DNA of 64,000 nucleotides, taken from assembly GCF_025567365.1 (NCBI RefSeq), contig NZ_JAOQJG010000001.1, positions 372,001 to 436,000 of the forward strand. The letters are read 5' to 3'. The position numbers were made by a program, and so were the translations under genes. The notes below the pieces were generated by a model. The model was not told the DNA's origin. It saw only the letters and a list, made by a program, of their open reading frames with translations, and made no database searches. This stretch comes from Anaerostipes amylophilus. Lineage in GTDB: Bacteria > Bacillota > Clostridia > Lachnospirales > Lachnospiraceae. Shown piece after piece: positions 33,280-41,967 of the stretch (the stretch's first letter is position 1; the number at the start of each line of letters is the position of its first letter).

Positions 33280-33891
33280 TCATTGAAACTTAACCATTCC
33301 AACATAATATTTCTTATCTGTATCAAATAACATATTCCAGTCGATTTCTTCGCGTTCTCCACAGTTTGACCAGATCAGTAGTTCTTTTTCTTCATCAAAC
33401 CCTGTGATCGTTACCCAATGCCAGTTATCTTCTCGAAGCTCATATGCCGGATGCCTTAAGATCAAAAATGCAACTGGATTTTCCTCTTTCAATGAAGGCA
33501 AAATGAAATCCAGTGCCTGCTCTTTACTCTTTGGCAAAAATAATTGTTCAGATTTAAATTCTATTCCTCTATCTGCCGCATATCTTTTAAAATCTTTTGC
33601 AAATCTTCCGATCAATGGATATCCCATAAATCCTGGCTTCATATATTGATACATTGTCTGCATCAGTTTCAGATATTGTTCCTGTTCTTTCGCATCTTGT
33701 CCTTCTTCTGGCTGATATAATGATTTGAATTCATCCTTATTCATGGCATAAATCACTGCAATATTACTTCCTGTCACGCTTCCACATCCTGCTAACCGCT
33801 GGAAATCTCCCGGGAACCATTCCTGATCTCCTCCATATCCAATGATCCTGCCATCTTTTATGATCTGCGGACAGCAAAGTTCCTTCCTCAT
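33280..33891 (-). CDS. Papain-like cysteine peptidase-fold protein (putative)
   Basis: A 203-residue soluble protein that I do not recognise by family. The layout recalls C39/papain-like domains: a Cys in LAGCGSVTGSNIAVIYAM (~residue 36), a His in NWHWVTITGF (~residue 160) and an Asn in LIWSNCGE (~residue 175), in the order Cys-His-Asn. The N-terminus reads KDGRIIGYGGDQEWFPGDFQ, and no signal peptide is present. GGAATAG precedes the ATG. It is co-directional with and 16 bp before ade. A peptidase, amidase or regulatory role is guesswork. Confidence 0.55.
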   Translation of the reverse strand: MRKELCCPQIIKDGRIIGYGGDQEWFPGDFQRLAGCGSVTGSNIAVIYAMNKDEFKSLYQPEEGQDAKEQEQYLKLMQTMYQYMKPGFMGYPLIGRFAKDFKRYAADRGIEFKSEQLFLPKSKEQALDFILPSLKEENPVAFLILRHPAYELREDNWHWVTITGFDEEKELLIWSNCGEREEIDWNMLFDTDKKYYVGMVKFQ

Positions 33892-34024
33892 AATCTATTC
33901 CTTTCTTATTATATCTCTACGCTTTTTCACTTATTTTTAAATTTATTGAATTTATTCTTTTCTTTATGTTAATATTGTTATCATTAACCGATATTATTAT
34001 TTTGCAGAAAGGATGACAACACTT

Positions 34025-34648
34025 ATGAAAAATATCATGACTTCCTTATGTCTTGCACTTTTTATCATCAGTGCATCTGTTACGATAACATTAAACTTCC
34101 GACCTTTATATTATCATGATATTTCCGCTTTGAAAATAGAAGAAACTTCTGGATTTTCCAAAAATATCATTAAAAAAAATTATGACGAATTGATCGATTA
34201 TAATCAGTTTTTTCATTCTGGAAAGCTAAAACTTACTATGCCGATGTCCAGAGAAGGACGAATTCATTTTGAAGATGTAAAACGTATCTTTGATACAATT
34301 GAGATTGCCTGTATCATTACATTAATCTTATCCTGTTATCTCGTTACCACACAAATCCGAAAACGTGATCTCAGGTTTTTAAAAATATCTTCGATCATTA
34401 CGATATTACTTCCAACGATCGCTGGCATCATGACTGCTGTTAACTGGGAAGCTGTATTTATTATGTTTCATAAGATCATGTTTCGTAATGACTACTGGCT
34501 CTTTGATGAAGCTCTCGATCCTGTAATCACAATCCTTCCTGATACATTTTTTCTTCAATGTGCAGTCATGATCATTTTGCTGATCCTGTCAGGAAGTTTG
34601 CTTTGTATCTTATTTCGTTCTTTTTTTCACCACAAGTTTATGATATAA
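34025..34648 (+). CDS. TIGR01906-family integral membrane protein
   Basis: A 207-residue membrane protein with about five hydrophobic segments. The order is a signal-like N-terminal segment, then an extracytoplasmic loop with LNFRPLYYHDI, NYDELIDYNQFF and FEDVKRIFD, and then further helices. This is the DUF1461/TIGR01906 pattern of Firmicutes membrane proteins, whose function is unknown. AGAAAGG abuts the ATG at 34013, so the in-frame ATG at 34025 (MKNIMTSLC) is the better start. It is followed at 62 bp by the GDPD gene. Confidence 0.8.
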   Translation: MKNIMTSLCLALFIISASVTITLNFRPLYYHDISALKIEETSGFSKNIIKKNYDELIDYNQFFHSGKLKLTMPMSREGRIHFEDVKRIFDTIEIACIITLILSCYLVTTQIRKRDLRFLKISSIITILLPTIAGIMTAVNWEAVFIMFHKIMFRNDYWLFDEALDPVITILPDTFFLQCAVMIILLILSGSLLCILFRSFFHHKFMI

Positions 34649-34710
34649 TTGTTGAGTTATTAATTATTTGTGTCAATTATTACATTTATATTAAGATAGG
34701 AGCTTGAATC

Positions 34711-35760
34711 ATGAAACTTTCACAAATAAAAACAAAAGAAGTCAGAGATCGTGTTCGAAAGTCTCGTTACAAAAAATTTATATTTGCTTTTATTGTACTA
34801 TTTCTGATCCTGATCGTTTCTGTGTGCTTTCATTCATACTACGCTCAGCAAAAGGCGAAAAAAAATGCCACTGCAAAGGCACAGCAGAAAATGGAAAATG
34901 AATATAAAAAAGCAAAAAAAGAAGCCGAAAAAGAAAAGACTTCCTTAAAACCATGGTATACCTATCATGGCATTGCACACGCCTTAGGTGGTCTTAATGG
35001 AAAACAGTATTTAAATTCCATTGATGGTTTTTATTCAAACTATCAAAAAGGATACCGCATTTTTGAAATGGATCTTCAGCTTACATCAGATAATGTGCTT
35101 GTCGGAAGACATACCTGGGGAGATAATCTTTCAGATCCTTTAAGTAAACATGGTGATCCTGCTAGCTATCGTGAATTTAAGAATACCAAATTATACGGCC
35201 GTTACAAGCCTACTTCTTTTCTTGATATGCTGAATGCAATGGAACGTTATAAAGATTTTTATCTGATGACTGATTCGAAATCTACAGACACACCAACTGT
35301 CCAAAAGGAATTCTCTACTCTGGTCCAGACTGCAAAAAAGGCTGGAAAGACTGAATATCTGGATCGTTTGATCGTACAGATTTATAACGAAAATATGTAT
35401 TACACAATAAAGAAAATCTACCCATTCAAACATTTTGTGTATACCACATACAAGCAGCGTGATGTCGCATTCTATAAGATGGTAAAATTCTGTAAAAAGA
35501 ATGGGTTTGAGGGTGTCACAAGCCCACAGAATGATATCAACGACTATCGTATGGATATTTTAGCCAAAGAAGGAATCTATGGATTCACTCATACAGTAAA
35601 TAACTCTTATTTTACAAAAGAATATATGAAATTAGGTGTTTACGGTATCTATTCTGATTTTATGATTCCTTCAGAAATCAACAAAAATTATCTTGAAGTT
35701 TATTGTCCAAAGTTTGCTTCCAGATATATGAAAACTGTCATTCCTGCACTTGGAAAATAA
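34711..35760 (+). CDS. Membrane-anchored glycerophosphodiester phosphodiesterase-like protein
   Basis: A 349-residue protein with one N-terminal membrane segment (FIFAFIVLFLILIVSVCFHS), a Lys/Ala/Glu coiled stretch, then a GDPD/PI-PLC-like TIM barrel. The catalytic opening is GIAHALGG, followed by FEMDLQLTSDNVLVGRHTWG with the E-D and H residues. YLMTDSK and FVYTTYK fit later barrel strands. It probably hydrolyses glycerophosphodiesters or teichoic acid-type polymers outside the cell. AGGAG precedes the ATG. A terminator follows directly. Confidence 0.85.
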   Translation: MKLSQIKTKEVRDRVRKSRYKKFIFAFIVLFLILIVSVCFHSYYAQQKAKKNATAKAQQKMENEYKKAKKEAEKEKTSLKPWYTYHGIAHALGGLNGKQYLNSIDGFYSNYQKGYRIFEMDLQLTSDNVLVGRHTWGDNLSDPLSKHGDPASYREFKNTKLYGRYKPTSFLDMLNAMERYKDFYLMTDSKSTDTPTVQKEFSTLVQTAKKAGKTEYLDRLIVQIYNENMYYTIKKIYPFKHFVYTTYKQRDVAFYKMVKFCKKNGFEGVTSPQNDINDYRMDILAKEGIYGFTHTVNNSYFTKEYMKLGVYGIYSDFMIPSEINKNYLEVYCPKFASRYMKTVIPALGK

Positions 35761-35779
35761 TTTTAATATCATGAGCTTA

Positions 35780-35814
35780 AAAATCCCGGAGAGTTATTTC
35801 CGGGATTTTTATAG
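35780..35814 (+). terminator. Terminator of the GDPD gene
   Basis: Perfect 11-bp stem AAAATCCCGGA (35780-35790) with 35799-35809, followed by T-rich sequence. Confidence 0.9.
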
Positions 35815-35838
35815 CTTATTTTATTATATGTTCTTTGA

Positions 35839-36813
35839 TCATAGGATTGATTCCTCCGCTGTGTCCACAAGCATTTTCATTGCTTCCACAGGATATTTAC
35901 CGTGTGCAGTTTCCCCTGTCAGCATCAATGCACTGGCTCCTTGTGTAACTGCATGATAGATATCATTTACCTCTGCCCTTGTTGGATATGGATTCTTTAT
36001 CATGGAATCTAACATCTGGGTTACAATCATGAAATCCTTGTTGTGCTTTCTGCACACTCTTGCAATATGTGCCTGAATTCTTGGAAGTTGTGATAATGGC
36101 ATTGCATTCCCAAGATCTCCTCTTGCGATCACGATGTAATCACAATATGGAATCAGTTCTTCCAAATGCTCGACACCTGTCATATTTTCTATCTTTGCAA
36201 AAATTCTGATGTCTTCGCAGCCATATTCTCTTAATGCTTCTCTTAGTATGATCAAGTCTGCTTTATTCCGTACAAATGGAAGCATGACATCCGTTACTTT
36301 ATACTGCTTTGCCACTGCAAGATTCCTTAAATCCGCCTCTGTTAACGTTGGATTGTTAATACTGCATCCTGGCATTGCAATACTTTTATGTGCTGTCAAT
36401 ACTCCTCCACAAATAATCTTACATCTCCATGAGGATTCTGATATTTTCTGTTCTGCTGTCAGCTTGATCTTTCCGTCATCAAGTAAGATTTCCTGATTCT
36501 TTTTAATGTACGGGAAAATCTCCTTCGGTGCCGGAATACCTCCATGTCCAAGAATCACATGGGCACCATTGGAAAGTCCCATGTTTCCTTCCAGATTTCC
36601 TATTCTTAATTCTGGACCGATCAGATCGATCATAAGCTTCTTTTCTTTTCCTGTTTGACTGGCCGCATCAAAATAATGCTGAATCCATGACTGGCTTGTT
36701 TCTAATGAACTATGTGATAAGTTTAACCGGATACCTGTCATTCCTGCATCAAACATCTTCTTTAATATTATTGGTTCGCAACATGTTGGACCTAGAGTTC
36801 CGTAGTATTCCAT
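35839..36813 (-). CDS. Short pyruvate kinase-like protein
   Basis: A 324-residue protein with the pyruvate kinase catalytic barrel and B domain but no C-terminal allosteric domain (full PK is 470-590). GLTGIRLNLSHSSLE-type residues appear as GMTGIRLNLSHSS. MIDLIGPELRIG replaces the usual DTKGPEIRTG. FAKIENMTGVEHLEEL keeps the catalytic Lys and metal Glu, and IARGDLGN and VTQMLDSM...PTRAEVNDI are conserved, as is GETAHGKYPVEAM. It may be active but unregulated, or may have another phosphoryl substrate. GGAAGTG precedes the ATG. It is monocistronic and not next to the pfkA of this window. Confidence 0.82.
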   Translation of the reverse strand: MEYYGTLGPTCCEPIILKKMFDAGMTGIRLNLSHSSLETSQSWIQHYFDAASQTGKEKKLMIDLIGPELRIGNLEGNMGLSNGAHVILGHGGIPAPKEIFPYIKKNQEILLDDGKIKLTAEQKISESSWRCKIICGGVLTAHKSIAMPGCSINNPTLTEADLRNLAVAKQYKVTDVMLPFVRNKADLIILREALREYGCEDIRIFAKIENMTGVEHLEELIPYCDYIVIARGDLGNAMPLSQLPRIQAHIARVCRKHNKDFMIVTQMLDSMIKNPYPTRAEVNDIYHAVTQGASALMLTGETAHGKYPVEAMKMLVDTAEESIL

Positions 36814-36913
36814 TGTGCATCACTTCCTTTGGCTTTATTGTAACATTTTCCACAAGGAATATCCAACACAAAAACTTCTTCACTGCTTACGCAATTAATA
36901 TTCTTATAACCGC

Positions 36914-37825
36914 TTAATTTATATAATATAATTTAAACTTTTTACTTGAATACTTATTATTCTTCCCCTTAGAATCCCTGATAAGTGTCACTTTTTGTTT
37001 CTCCTCTTTTTCCGCTTTCACAGTCCCAAGACAATAATCTCTGATCGCCTTTGCATCTGCCTGGGCTAATTTCTTAATCTTAGAATCATCTTTTAAAAAC
37101 TGCTTCACATCATTATCGTTATCCACAAAACTATGTTCCACAATGACGCCTGGAATTCCTTTTTCTATGCTGTTATGAATAACCCTATAGTAATCTCTTA
37201 TTTTTCCATTTGGATATTTCTCATTTTTCTCTGATGTTCGCATCAATAATCCTTGATTCTCAACACCTGTCTGCTCTAAATACTTCAAAAAATAACATCC
37301 AAGAAGCTGTGCCTGTTGGGACACTTCTTTGTTATAATTCCCTGTTGGCACAAGTACTGTACAGCCATGGTCATAGTCTACGATCTCACCTTTTGCATTA
37401 TTGTGCAGGCTGACGAACAAATCTGCCTTATCCTGAACTGCTTTCGGTACTCTCTCTCCTAATTCAGGTTTTGTGTCTCCTGTTCTTGTTAGATAAACTT
37501 TGATGTTTGAATTTTTTGAAAGTTCCTGTTTGATATATTTCGCTATTTTTAAGTTGATATCTTTTTCTTGCGGCTGATCATTTGTTTCTCCTACAGCACC
37601 ACTGTCATTACCACCATGTCCTGGATCTAATTCTATGATCCAATTTGATTTTTTTAATTTTCTTGTTTCCTGTTTCTTGCTCGATGTTATTGTCATAACT
37701 TCCTTCGCTGCTGTTTTTTGTGATGTTGTTTTCTCTTGCGTCGTTTGTTTCTTAGTTCCACAGCCAGAAATACTTGCACATAATACTAACATTAGTGCTA
37801 ATACTTTTCTTATATTCTTTTTCAT
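36914..37825 (-). CDS. N-acetylmuramoyl-L-alanine amidase (Amidase_3), lipoprotein
   Basis: A 303-residue exported lipoprotein. The signal ends in ASISGCG with the lipid Cys at residue 22, followed by a Thr/Lys-rich linker. The Amidase_3 domain has IELDPGHGG (zinc His), EKDINLKIAKYI (zinc Glu), VSLHNNAKG (zinc His) and GVIVEHSFVDN (catalytic Glu). It cuts the amide bond between MurNAc and the peptide stem. GGGGGAG precedes the ATG. It lies next to a decayed surface-protein locus. Confidence 0.92.
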   Translation of the reverse strand: MKKNIRKVLALMLVLCASISGCGTKKQTTQEKTTSQKTAAKEVMTITSSKKQETRKLKKSNWIIELDPGHGGNDSGAVGETNDQPQEKDINLKIAKYIKQELSKNSNIKVYLTRTGDTKPELGERVPKAVQDKADLFVSLHNNAKGEIVDYDHGCTVLVPTGNYNKEVSQQAQLLGCYFLKYLEQTGVENQGLLMRTSEKNEKYPNGKIRDYYRVIHNSIEKGIPGVIVEHSFVDNDNDVKQFLKDDSKIKKLAQADAKAIRDYCLGTVKAEKEEKQKVTLIRDSKGKNNKYSSKKFKLYYIN

Positions 37826-37885
37826 TTGCTCCCCCGCTCATTTCATGATCATTTTTTTATTTTATCACTTTAATTTGTATTTTAC

Positions 37886-37928
37886 AAAAAAATCAGTGGC
37901 AGAATCATCTTCTACCACTGATTTTTTT
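37886..37928 (-). terminator. Terminator overlapping the end of the Spy0128-like protein gene
   Basis: Perfect 14-bp stem, 37886-37899 with 37915-37928, with seven A/T at each outer edge, so it can stop transcription from either side. The last seven codons of the gene at 37905 (KKISGRR) and its stop are encoded in the upstream arm and loop. Confidence 0.85.
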
Positions 37929-38621
37929 ACACCCGATCACAAGTAAGATTCCTAATGAAATAATGCTCATCCATAGATACATTTCCACTTTTTTATCATC
38001 CCCAGTTCTACTTTTTGCCTTGCTGCTTTCGCTGGTTTTTGTTTTCGTCCCTGAATCGGATCTGTTCTTATTTTTTTCATTTAGATATTCATCACATCGT
38101 TCATTTTTGTTATGCTCGCTGTTGCTATCATGATCTTTATCATATAAATTTTCATCATCGACGAGGTCCATAAAACGAATTTCTGTTACTTTTGCTCCTG
38201 CCTGTGTATTTTTGTGGATTGCCGTTGTAACAAACAATTCTCCATTTCCATGATTTAATACTTGTATATGTAAATAGTATTTCTTCAATACTTTATTTCT
38301 TCCACGAATAAGTTCTAATTCATATTTATAATCTCCGGGGCTTGTATAGGTGATGGATGGAAACATTTCTTTCGTTTCACCTTCTTTGACCCTTTCTATA
38401 TATTCTTCTTTCTGACTTTTTCCTGGCATTGGCGTGTTTTTCTGTAATGCTTTTAATTTTATTTTATATTTTTGTCCTCGAACGAGTCCTCCATGTCCCC
38501 ATTTAAATTTCAAAGGAAAAGAAAAATTAACAGAATGTTGTGCCGCATATGTATATTCAAGATTCCCTGCATTGATCGCAAATAAAAATGCTGTGATCAC
38601 AACCACAAATATTTTTTTCAC
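37905..38621 (-). CDS. Surface protein with pilin isopeptide-like (Spy0128/FctA) domain
   Basis: A 238-residue protein starting at GTG with GGGAGAG upstream. It has a signal peptide (KKIFVVVITAFLFAINAG), a β-rich domain with GQKYKIKLKALQKNTPMPG and ITYTSPGDYKYELE that resembles the Spy0128/FctA pilin domain, and a low-complexity Asp/Asn/Ser/Lys stretch. A C-terminal membrane segment (MYLWMSIISLGILLVIG) with a basic tail closes it, but there is no LPxTG-like sorting motif before the segment. It follows by 17 bp a gene that is an adhesin-sortase chimera, so the locus looks like a broken pilus cluster. Confidence 0.65.
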   Translation of the reverse strand: MKKIFVVVITAFLFAINAGNLEYTYAAQHSVNFSFPLKFKWGHGGLVRGQKYKIKLKALQKNTPMPGKSQKEEYIERVKEGETKEMFPSITYTSPGDYKYELELIRGRNKVLKKYYLHIQVLNHGNGELFVTTAIHKNTQAGAKVTEIRFMDLVDDENLYDKDHDSNSEHNKNERCDEYLNEKNKNRSDSGTKTKTSESSKAKSRTGDDKKVEMYLWMSIISLGILLVIGCKKISGRR

Positions 38622-38638
38622 CTTTCATCTCTCCCTTC

Positions 38639-39706
38639 TTATTTTTTGTACATTGCAAGAACCACGGTTCGATCATCTACCTGATCTGTAGAACAGGTTC
38701 CGAGTGCCAAAACACTATAGTTCCCACTTTGTGAATTCAATATTTCTATTTTATCATTTTGCATCCAGTTGGCTTTCATTTTTACATAATTTAAAAACTG
38801 CTGTCTGTTATTCTTATATTTCGATGGATCAAAAATATAGGAATCTGTCGATCTTACGACCAGAACTGCAAAGATCTTTAATGGATATTTCTTCCCTTTC
38901 GGCTTTAAATCTTTTAATTTTACTTTATATGTCAGCGTCCTTATTTCCTTCGCTTTCATATCTCCGATCTCCCAGATCAAAGTTCCTGGTTTGGTGCTAT
39001 CTTGCAAATATACTTTGCTTTCAAACTGCTCTCCGTTTCCTTCATATGGGAGGTTTTTATCATTTGGCTGATGTGCTGCTGTTTTCTTTGTTGTATCAAC
39101 TCCTATGTAAGAATCAATATAGGTTTGATTCTTTGTAAACTGATCTTTGACCACCACATCTGGCATTAGATCGTCTCCTGTTTTTGCGATCAATGTGTAT
39201 GTCAGGTAGCCATTTCCATTTTCTTCACTATAACTTGGTTCTGTTTTTGTAAGTTCCAGATTTCCTAATCTTGCATCACTGTCTTCTTCGAAGTTTAATT
39301 TTTTTGTGACCTCTCCGAATTTAATCGTTTGCTGTGGCTGACCTTTGATCAGTTGTCTGTCCGTAGTTACATATACAGAAAAATTACCATTTATTTTTTT
39401 ATTTTCTTCCTCATCCTGCTGAAGAAATGATTCCTCAAAACTCAACAAAACATCTTGTGTATCATCCTCAACTTTAATCGTTCCGATCTTATTTCCGTTT
39501 GCATCTTGTATAGAATTAAGCACTACAAAACTATCCTGAAACAATTCCGGCAGATGGTATCTTAATGTCTTATTATGGTTGAGGAGTTCTTTTGCATCTA
39601 TATTTTTGTAGTTTACTGTGATCTTAATTCTTGCATCTGCCGGAATATTTTTCGTGTCATCTGTAATCTTGATCCAATCTTCCCCTGATTGATACTCTAT
39701 TGTCAC
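38639..39706 (-). pseudogene. Chimera of an adhesin/pilin fragment and the C-terminal end of a class B sortase
   Basis: A 355-codon frame from a GTG without a ribosome site; the frame is open for only seven more codons upstream, and there is no signal peptide. Residues 1-265 look like a surface adhesin with isopeptide-type β-domains (LELTKTEPSYSEENGNG, YTLIAKTGDDLMPDVVVKDQ, LIWEIGDMKAKEIRTLTYKV). Residues ~270-355 (YPLKIFAVLVVRST, then NYVKMKANWMQNDKIE, YSVLALGTCSTDQV and DRTVVLA) match the last third of class B sortases, with the catalytic Cys and Arg but not the catalytic His. An internal deletion that joined two neighbouring genes is the simplest explanation. The N-terminus is also lost. 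Confidence 0.65.
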
Positions 39707-39860
39707 TGCTTGAATATAATTGTATTTCTATAATTTCAAGATTGTGTTTTATTTTTAGCCTTACCTTGACATTCTCTTAACATCTTGAATGGCAGCACCA
39801 ACTTTGTTAAACTTATTTATAGCAATTATCCTACACATTAATTAAAGGAATCTTAACTAT

Positions 39861-40961
39861 ATGACACTAGAAGAACAATACCATCTATCCTGTTACGAGG
39901 AACTGACAACACTTGGTGATCACAATCATATATATCTTGTAAAACACAAACTATCTGGAGAGATTTTTGTTAAGAAAGTTTTAACCAGATTTTCTTTTAA
40001 TGTTTATAAACAGTTGATGGACTTACAGCTTTCTGGTATTCCAACAATCTATGATATGATCTTGGATGATGATTCTTTGATCTTGATCGAAGAATATATC
40101 CATGGTCAAACTTTAGAACAGCTGCTTAATGATCAGAACACCCTGATCTATTCAGATGCTTTATCAATTATGAAAAAGCTTTGCCATATCTTAAAGCCTC
40201 TTCATGATTTAAAGCCACCGATCATTCATCGTGATCTGAAATTGTCTAATATTATTTTAACTAGTGAGAATCTGATCTATATCGTAGACTTTGATACTGC
40301 CAGATATTATGAATCTGGGAGAGAACAGGATACAGAATTGCTTGGCACCAAAGAATATGCTCCTCCAGAACAGTATGGTTTTGGACAGTCAGATGCCCGG
40401 TCTGATATCTATGCGTTAGGAATTATTTTTAACCGATTATTAACTGGTGAATATCCTAAACATCAACTAGCTGATAACCGGTACCGCCCGGTCATTTCAA
40501 AATGTATCCGACTGGATCCTGATGAGCGTTTTCAGACAATTTCTGAACTCGAGAATGCCTTGCATAGTAGTCTTTCTTCCGATATTGGGAAACCTGGTTT
40601 TACCTTTGTTTCGATCAAATCAGATATTCCTGGATTTCGTTCTGGAAATCTCTGGAAAATGATCGTTGCTTTTCTTGGTTATTTATTTTTTATTTATTGT
40701 AGTTTCTCAATGGATTTTTCTGATACACAAACTCAGCTAGTCCTTACTGGTACGAGACTTTGGTATGAACGTTTTTTCATGTTATTGATCTTTATAAGTC
40801 TTACTTTTTATAATTTTAACTATAAAAACATCCGCACAAGATCATTTTTGGGGCGTTCCTTTCCTCTATTATTTCAGATTCTATTGCAATGTCTGATCTC
40901 ATTCGGAATCATTGTTTTCCTAATAATGGTCATGATGTTAATCGAAAGTATTATATGGTAA
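39861..40961 (+). CDS. Membrane-anchored Hanks-type Ser/Thr protein kinase
   Basis: A 366-residue protein. The kinase domain (1-240) has IHRDLKLSNIIL (catalytic loop), DFDTARYY in place of DFG, and GTKEYAPPEQYGFGQSDARS followed by DIYALGIIF (activation segment and F helix). The glycine-rich loop is poor (LGDHNHIYLV) although the following VKK supplies a Lys. Three hydrophobic segments near 270-290, 305-325 and 340-365 anchor it in the membrane; there are no PASTA repeats. AAAGGA precedes the ATG. It is followed on the same strand by a small membrane protein and an HTH protein, which may be its partners. Confidence 0.88.
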   Translation: MTLEEQYHLSCYEELTTLGDHNHIYLVKHKLSGEIFVKKVLTRFSFNVYKQLMDLQLSGIPTIYDMILDDDSLILIEEYIHGQTLEQLLNDQNTLIYSDALSIMKKLCHILKPLHDLKPPIIHRDLKLSNIILTSENLIYIVDFDTARYYESGREQDTELLGTKEYAPPEQYGFGQSDARSDIYALGIIFNRLLTGEYPKHQLADNRYRPVISKCIRLDPDERFQTISELENALHSSLSSDIGKPGFTFVSIKSDIPGFRSGNLWKMIVAFLGYLFFIYCSFSMDFSDTQTQLVLTGTRLWYERFFMLLIFISLTFYNFNYKNIRTRSFLGRSFPLLFQILLQCLISFGIIVFLIMVMMLIESIIW

Positions 40962-41064
40962 TTTCTTATATCGCTGGCAGAAAAATTTACGCTGTCAGCG
41001 AAACATTTCTATAACAATATTTGCTAATCTTAATATTGTGAAATATAGAAGGGAGGAATTATTT

Positions 41065-41409
41065 ATGAAAACTTGGAAATTAGTCTCTGGAATCATCTCC
41101 ATTGTACTTTTTGCATTTGTAATGTTTCAGTCTTGTGCTGCTGGGATTTCGAATTCTTTAGCAGAAAATGGAGAAAGCGGTGGTTCTGCCGGACTGATCG
41201 TTGCGATTATTTTATTAGCTGGTGGAATCGTTTCTATCGCTACAAGAAATGGTTCAAAAGGTGGTAATATCGCATTGATCGTCTTATTTGTACTTGGTGC
41301 ACTATGTGGATTTACCATGGCTGGAAGTTATGCAGATTTAAATATCTGGGCTGCCTGGTGTCTGATCTGTGCTGTATTTGCAGCAGTTTCTTTAAAGAAA
41401 GGGCAATGA
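41065..41409 (+). CDS. Small four-helix membrane protein of unknown function
   Basis: A 114-residue hydrophobic protein starting MKTWKLVSGIISIVLFAFVM with GGGAGG 8 nt upstream; the GTG at 41038 has no such site. About four membrane segments are visible (GLIVAIILLAGGIVSIA, IALIVLFVLGALCGFTMAG and a C-terminal AWCLICAVFAAVSL). I do not recognise the family. It lies between the kinase and an XRE-type HTH gene, with gaps of 103 and 40 bp. Confidence 0.75.
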   Translation: MKTWKLVSGIISIVLFAFVMFQSCAAGISNSLAENGESGGSAGLIVAIILLAGGIVSIATRNGSKGGNIALIVLFVLGALCGFTMAGSYADLNIWAAWCLICAVFAAVSLKKGQ

Positions 41410-41449
41410 TCATTTATTATAAATACAAGAAGAGAAAGGATGTTTACAT

Positions 41450-41896
41450 ATGCAGGATCAATTAACCGATCATTTAGATCAACAATTAAAATCAACTTCT
41501 TTGGAGAATTTTTCAGATTATCTCAAGAATCTTCAACAGTTACCAAGCCTGCAGGATTTTTTCTCTGTTTACATTGCAAAGCATGATATGAAAATTTCGC
41601 AGATTATTAAAAATAGCGGAATATCACAAAGCTATGCTCATGAGATCTTAAATGGTAAGAAACCTCATCCTTCCAGAGATTATCTACTTGCTTTGTGTCT
41701 TGGGGCGCATATGGATCTGAAAACAACACAGCATGCTCTTCGCATTGCTCAACTTGGAGAACTTTATGCAAAAGTTCCAAGGGATGCAGCAATCATGATG
41801 CATATCAATAATGAAAAATGGAATTTGATCGATATTAATATTTTTCTGGAAGAACATGGACTTGATGTAATTTCACTTTCTAAGAAGAATTCATAA
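41450..41896 (+). CDS. XRE-like helix-turn-helix protein
   Basis: A 148-residue protein. The HTH lies near residues 45-85: MKISQIIKNSGISQSYAHEI then LNGKKPHPSRDYLLALCLG, a Cro/CI-type arrangement. The N-terminal 40 residues are polar and helical and the C-terminus (KWNLIDINIFLEEHGLDVI) is a small extra domain. AGAAAGGATG-type ribosome site upstream. It ends the kinase-membrane-HTH set and is followed by a strong terminator, so it may be the DNA-binding output or a kinase substrate (inference). Confidence 0.8.
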   Translation: MQDQLTDHLDQQLKSTSLENFSDYLKNLQQLPSLQDFFSVYIAKHDMKISQIIKNSGISQSYAHEILNGKKPHPSRDYLLALCLGAHMDLKTTQHALRIAQLGELYAKVPRDAAIMMHINNEKWNLIDINIFLEEHGLDVISLSKKNS

Positions 41897-41907
41897 TAAT
41901 AACAACA

Positions 41908-41950
41908 AAAAGATCAGCTGTAAGATATTGTCTTCAGCTGATCTTTTGTT
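41908..41950. terminator. Bidirectional terminator between the HTH gene and ileS
   Basis: Perfect 13-bp stem (41908-41920 with 41935-41947) with A/T-tracts on both sides; both convergent genes end within 21 bp of it. Confidence 0.9.
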
Positions 41951-41967
41951 ATATTTCTTATGAAATT

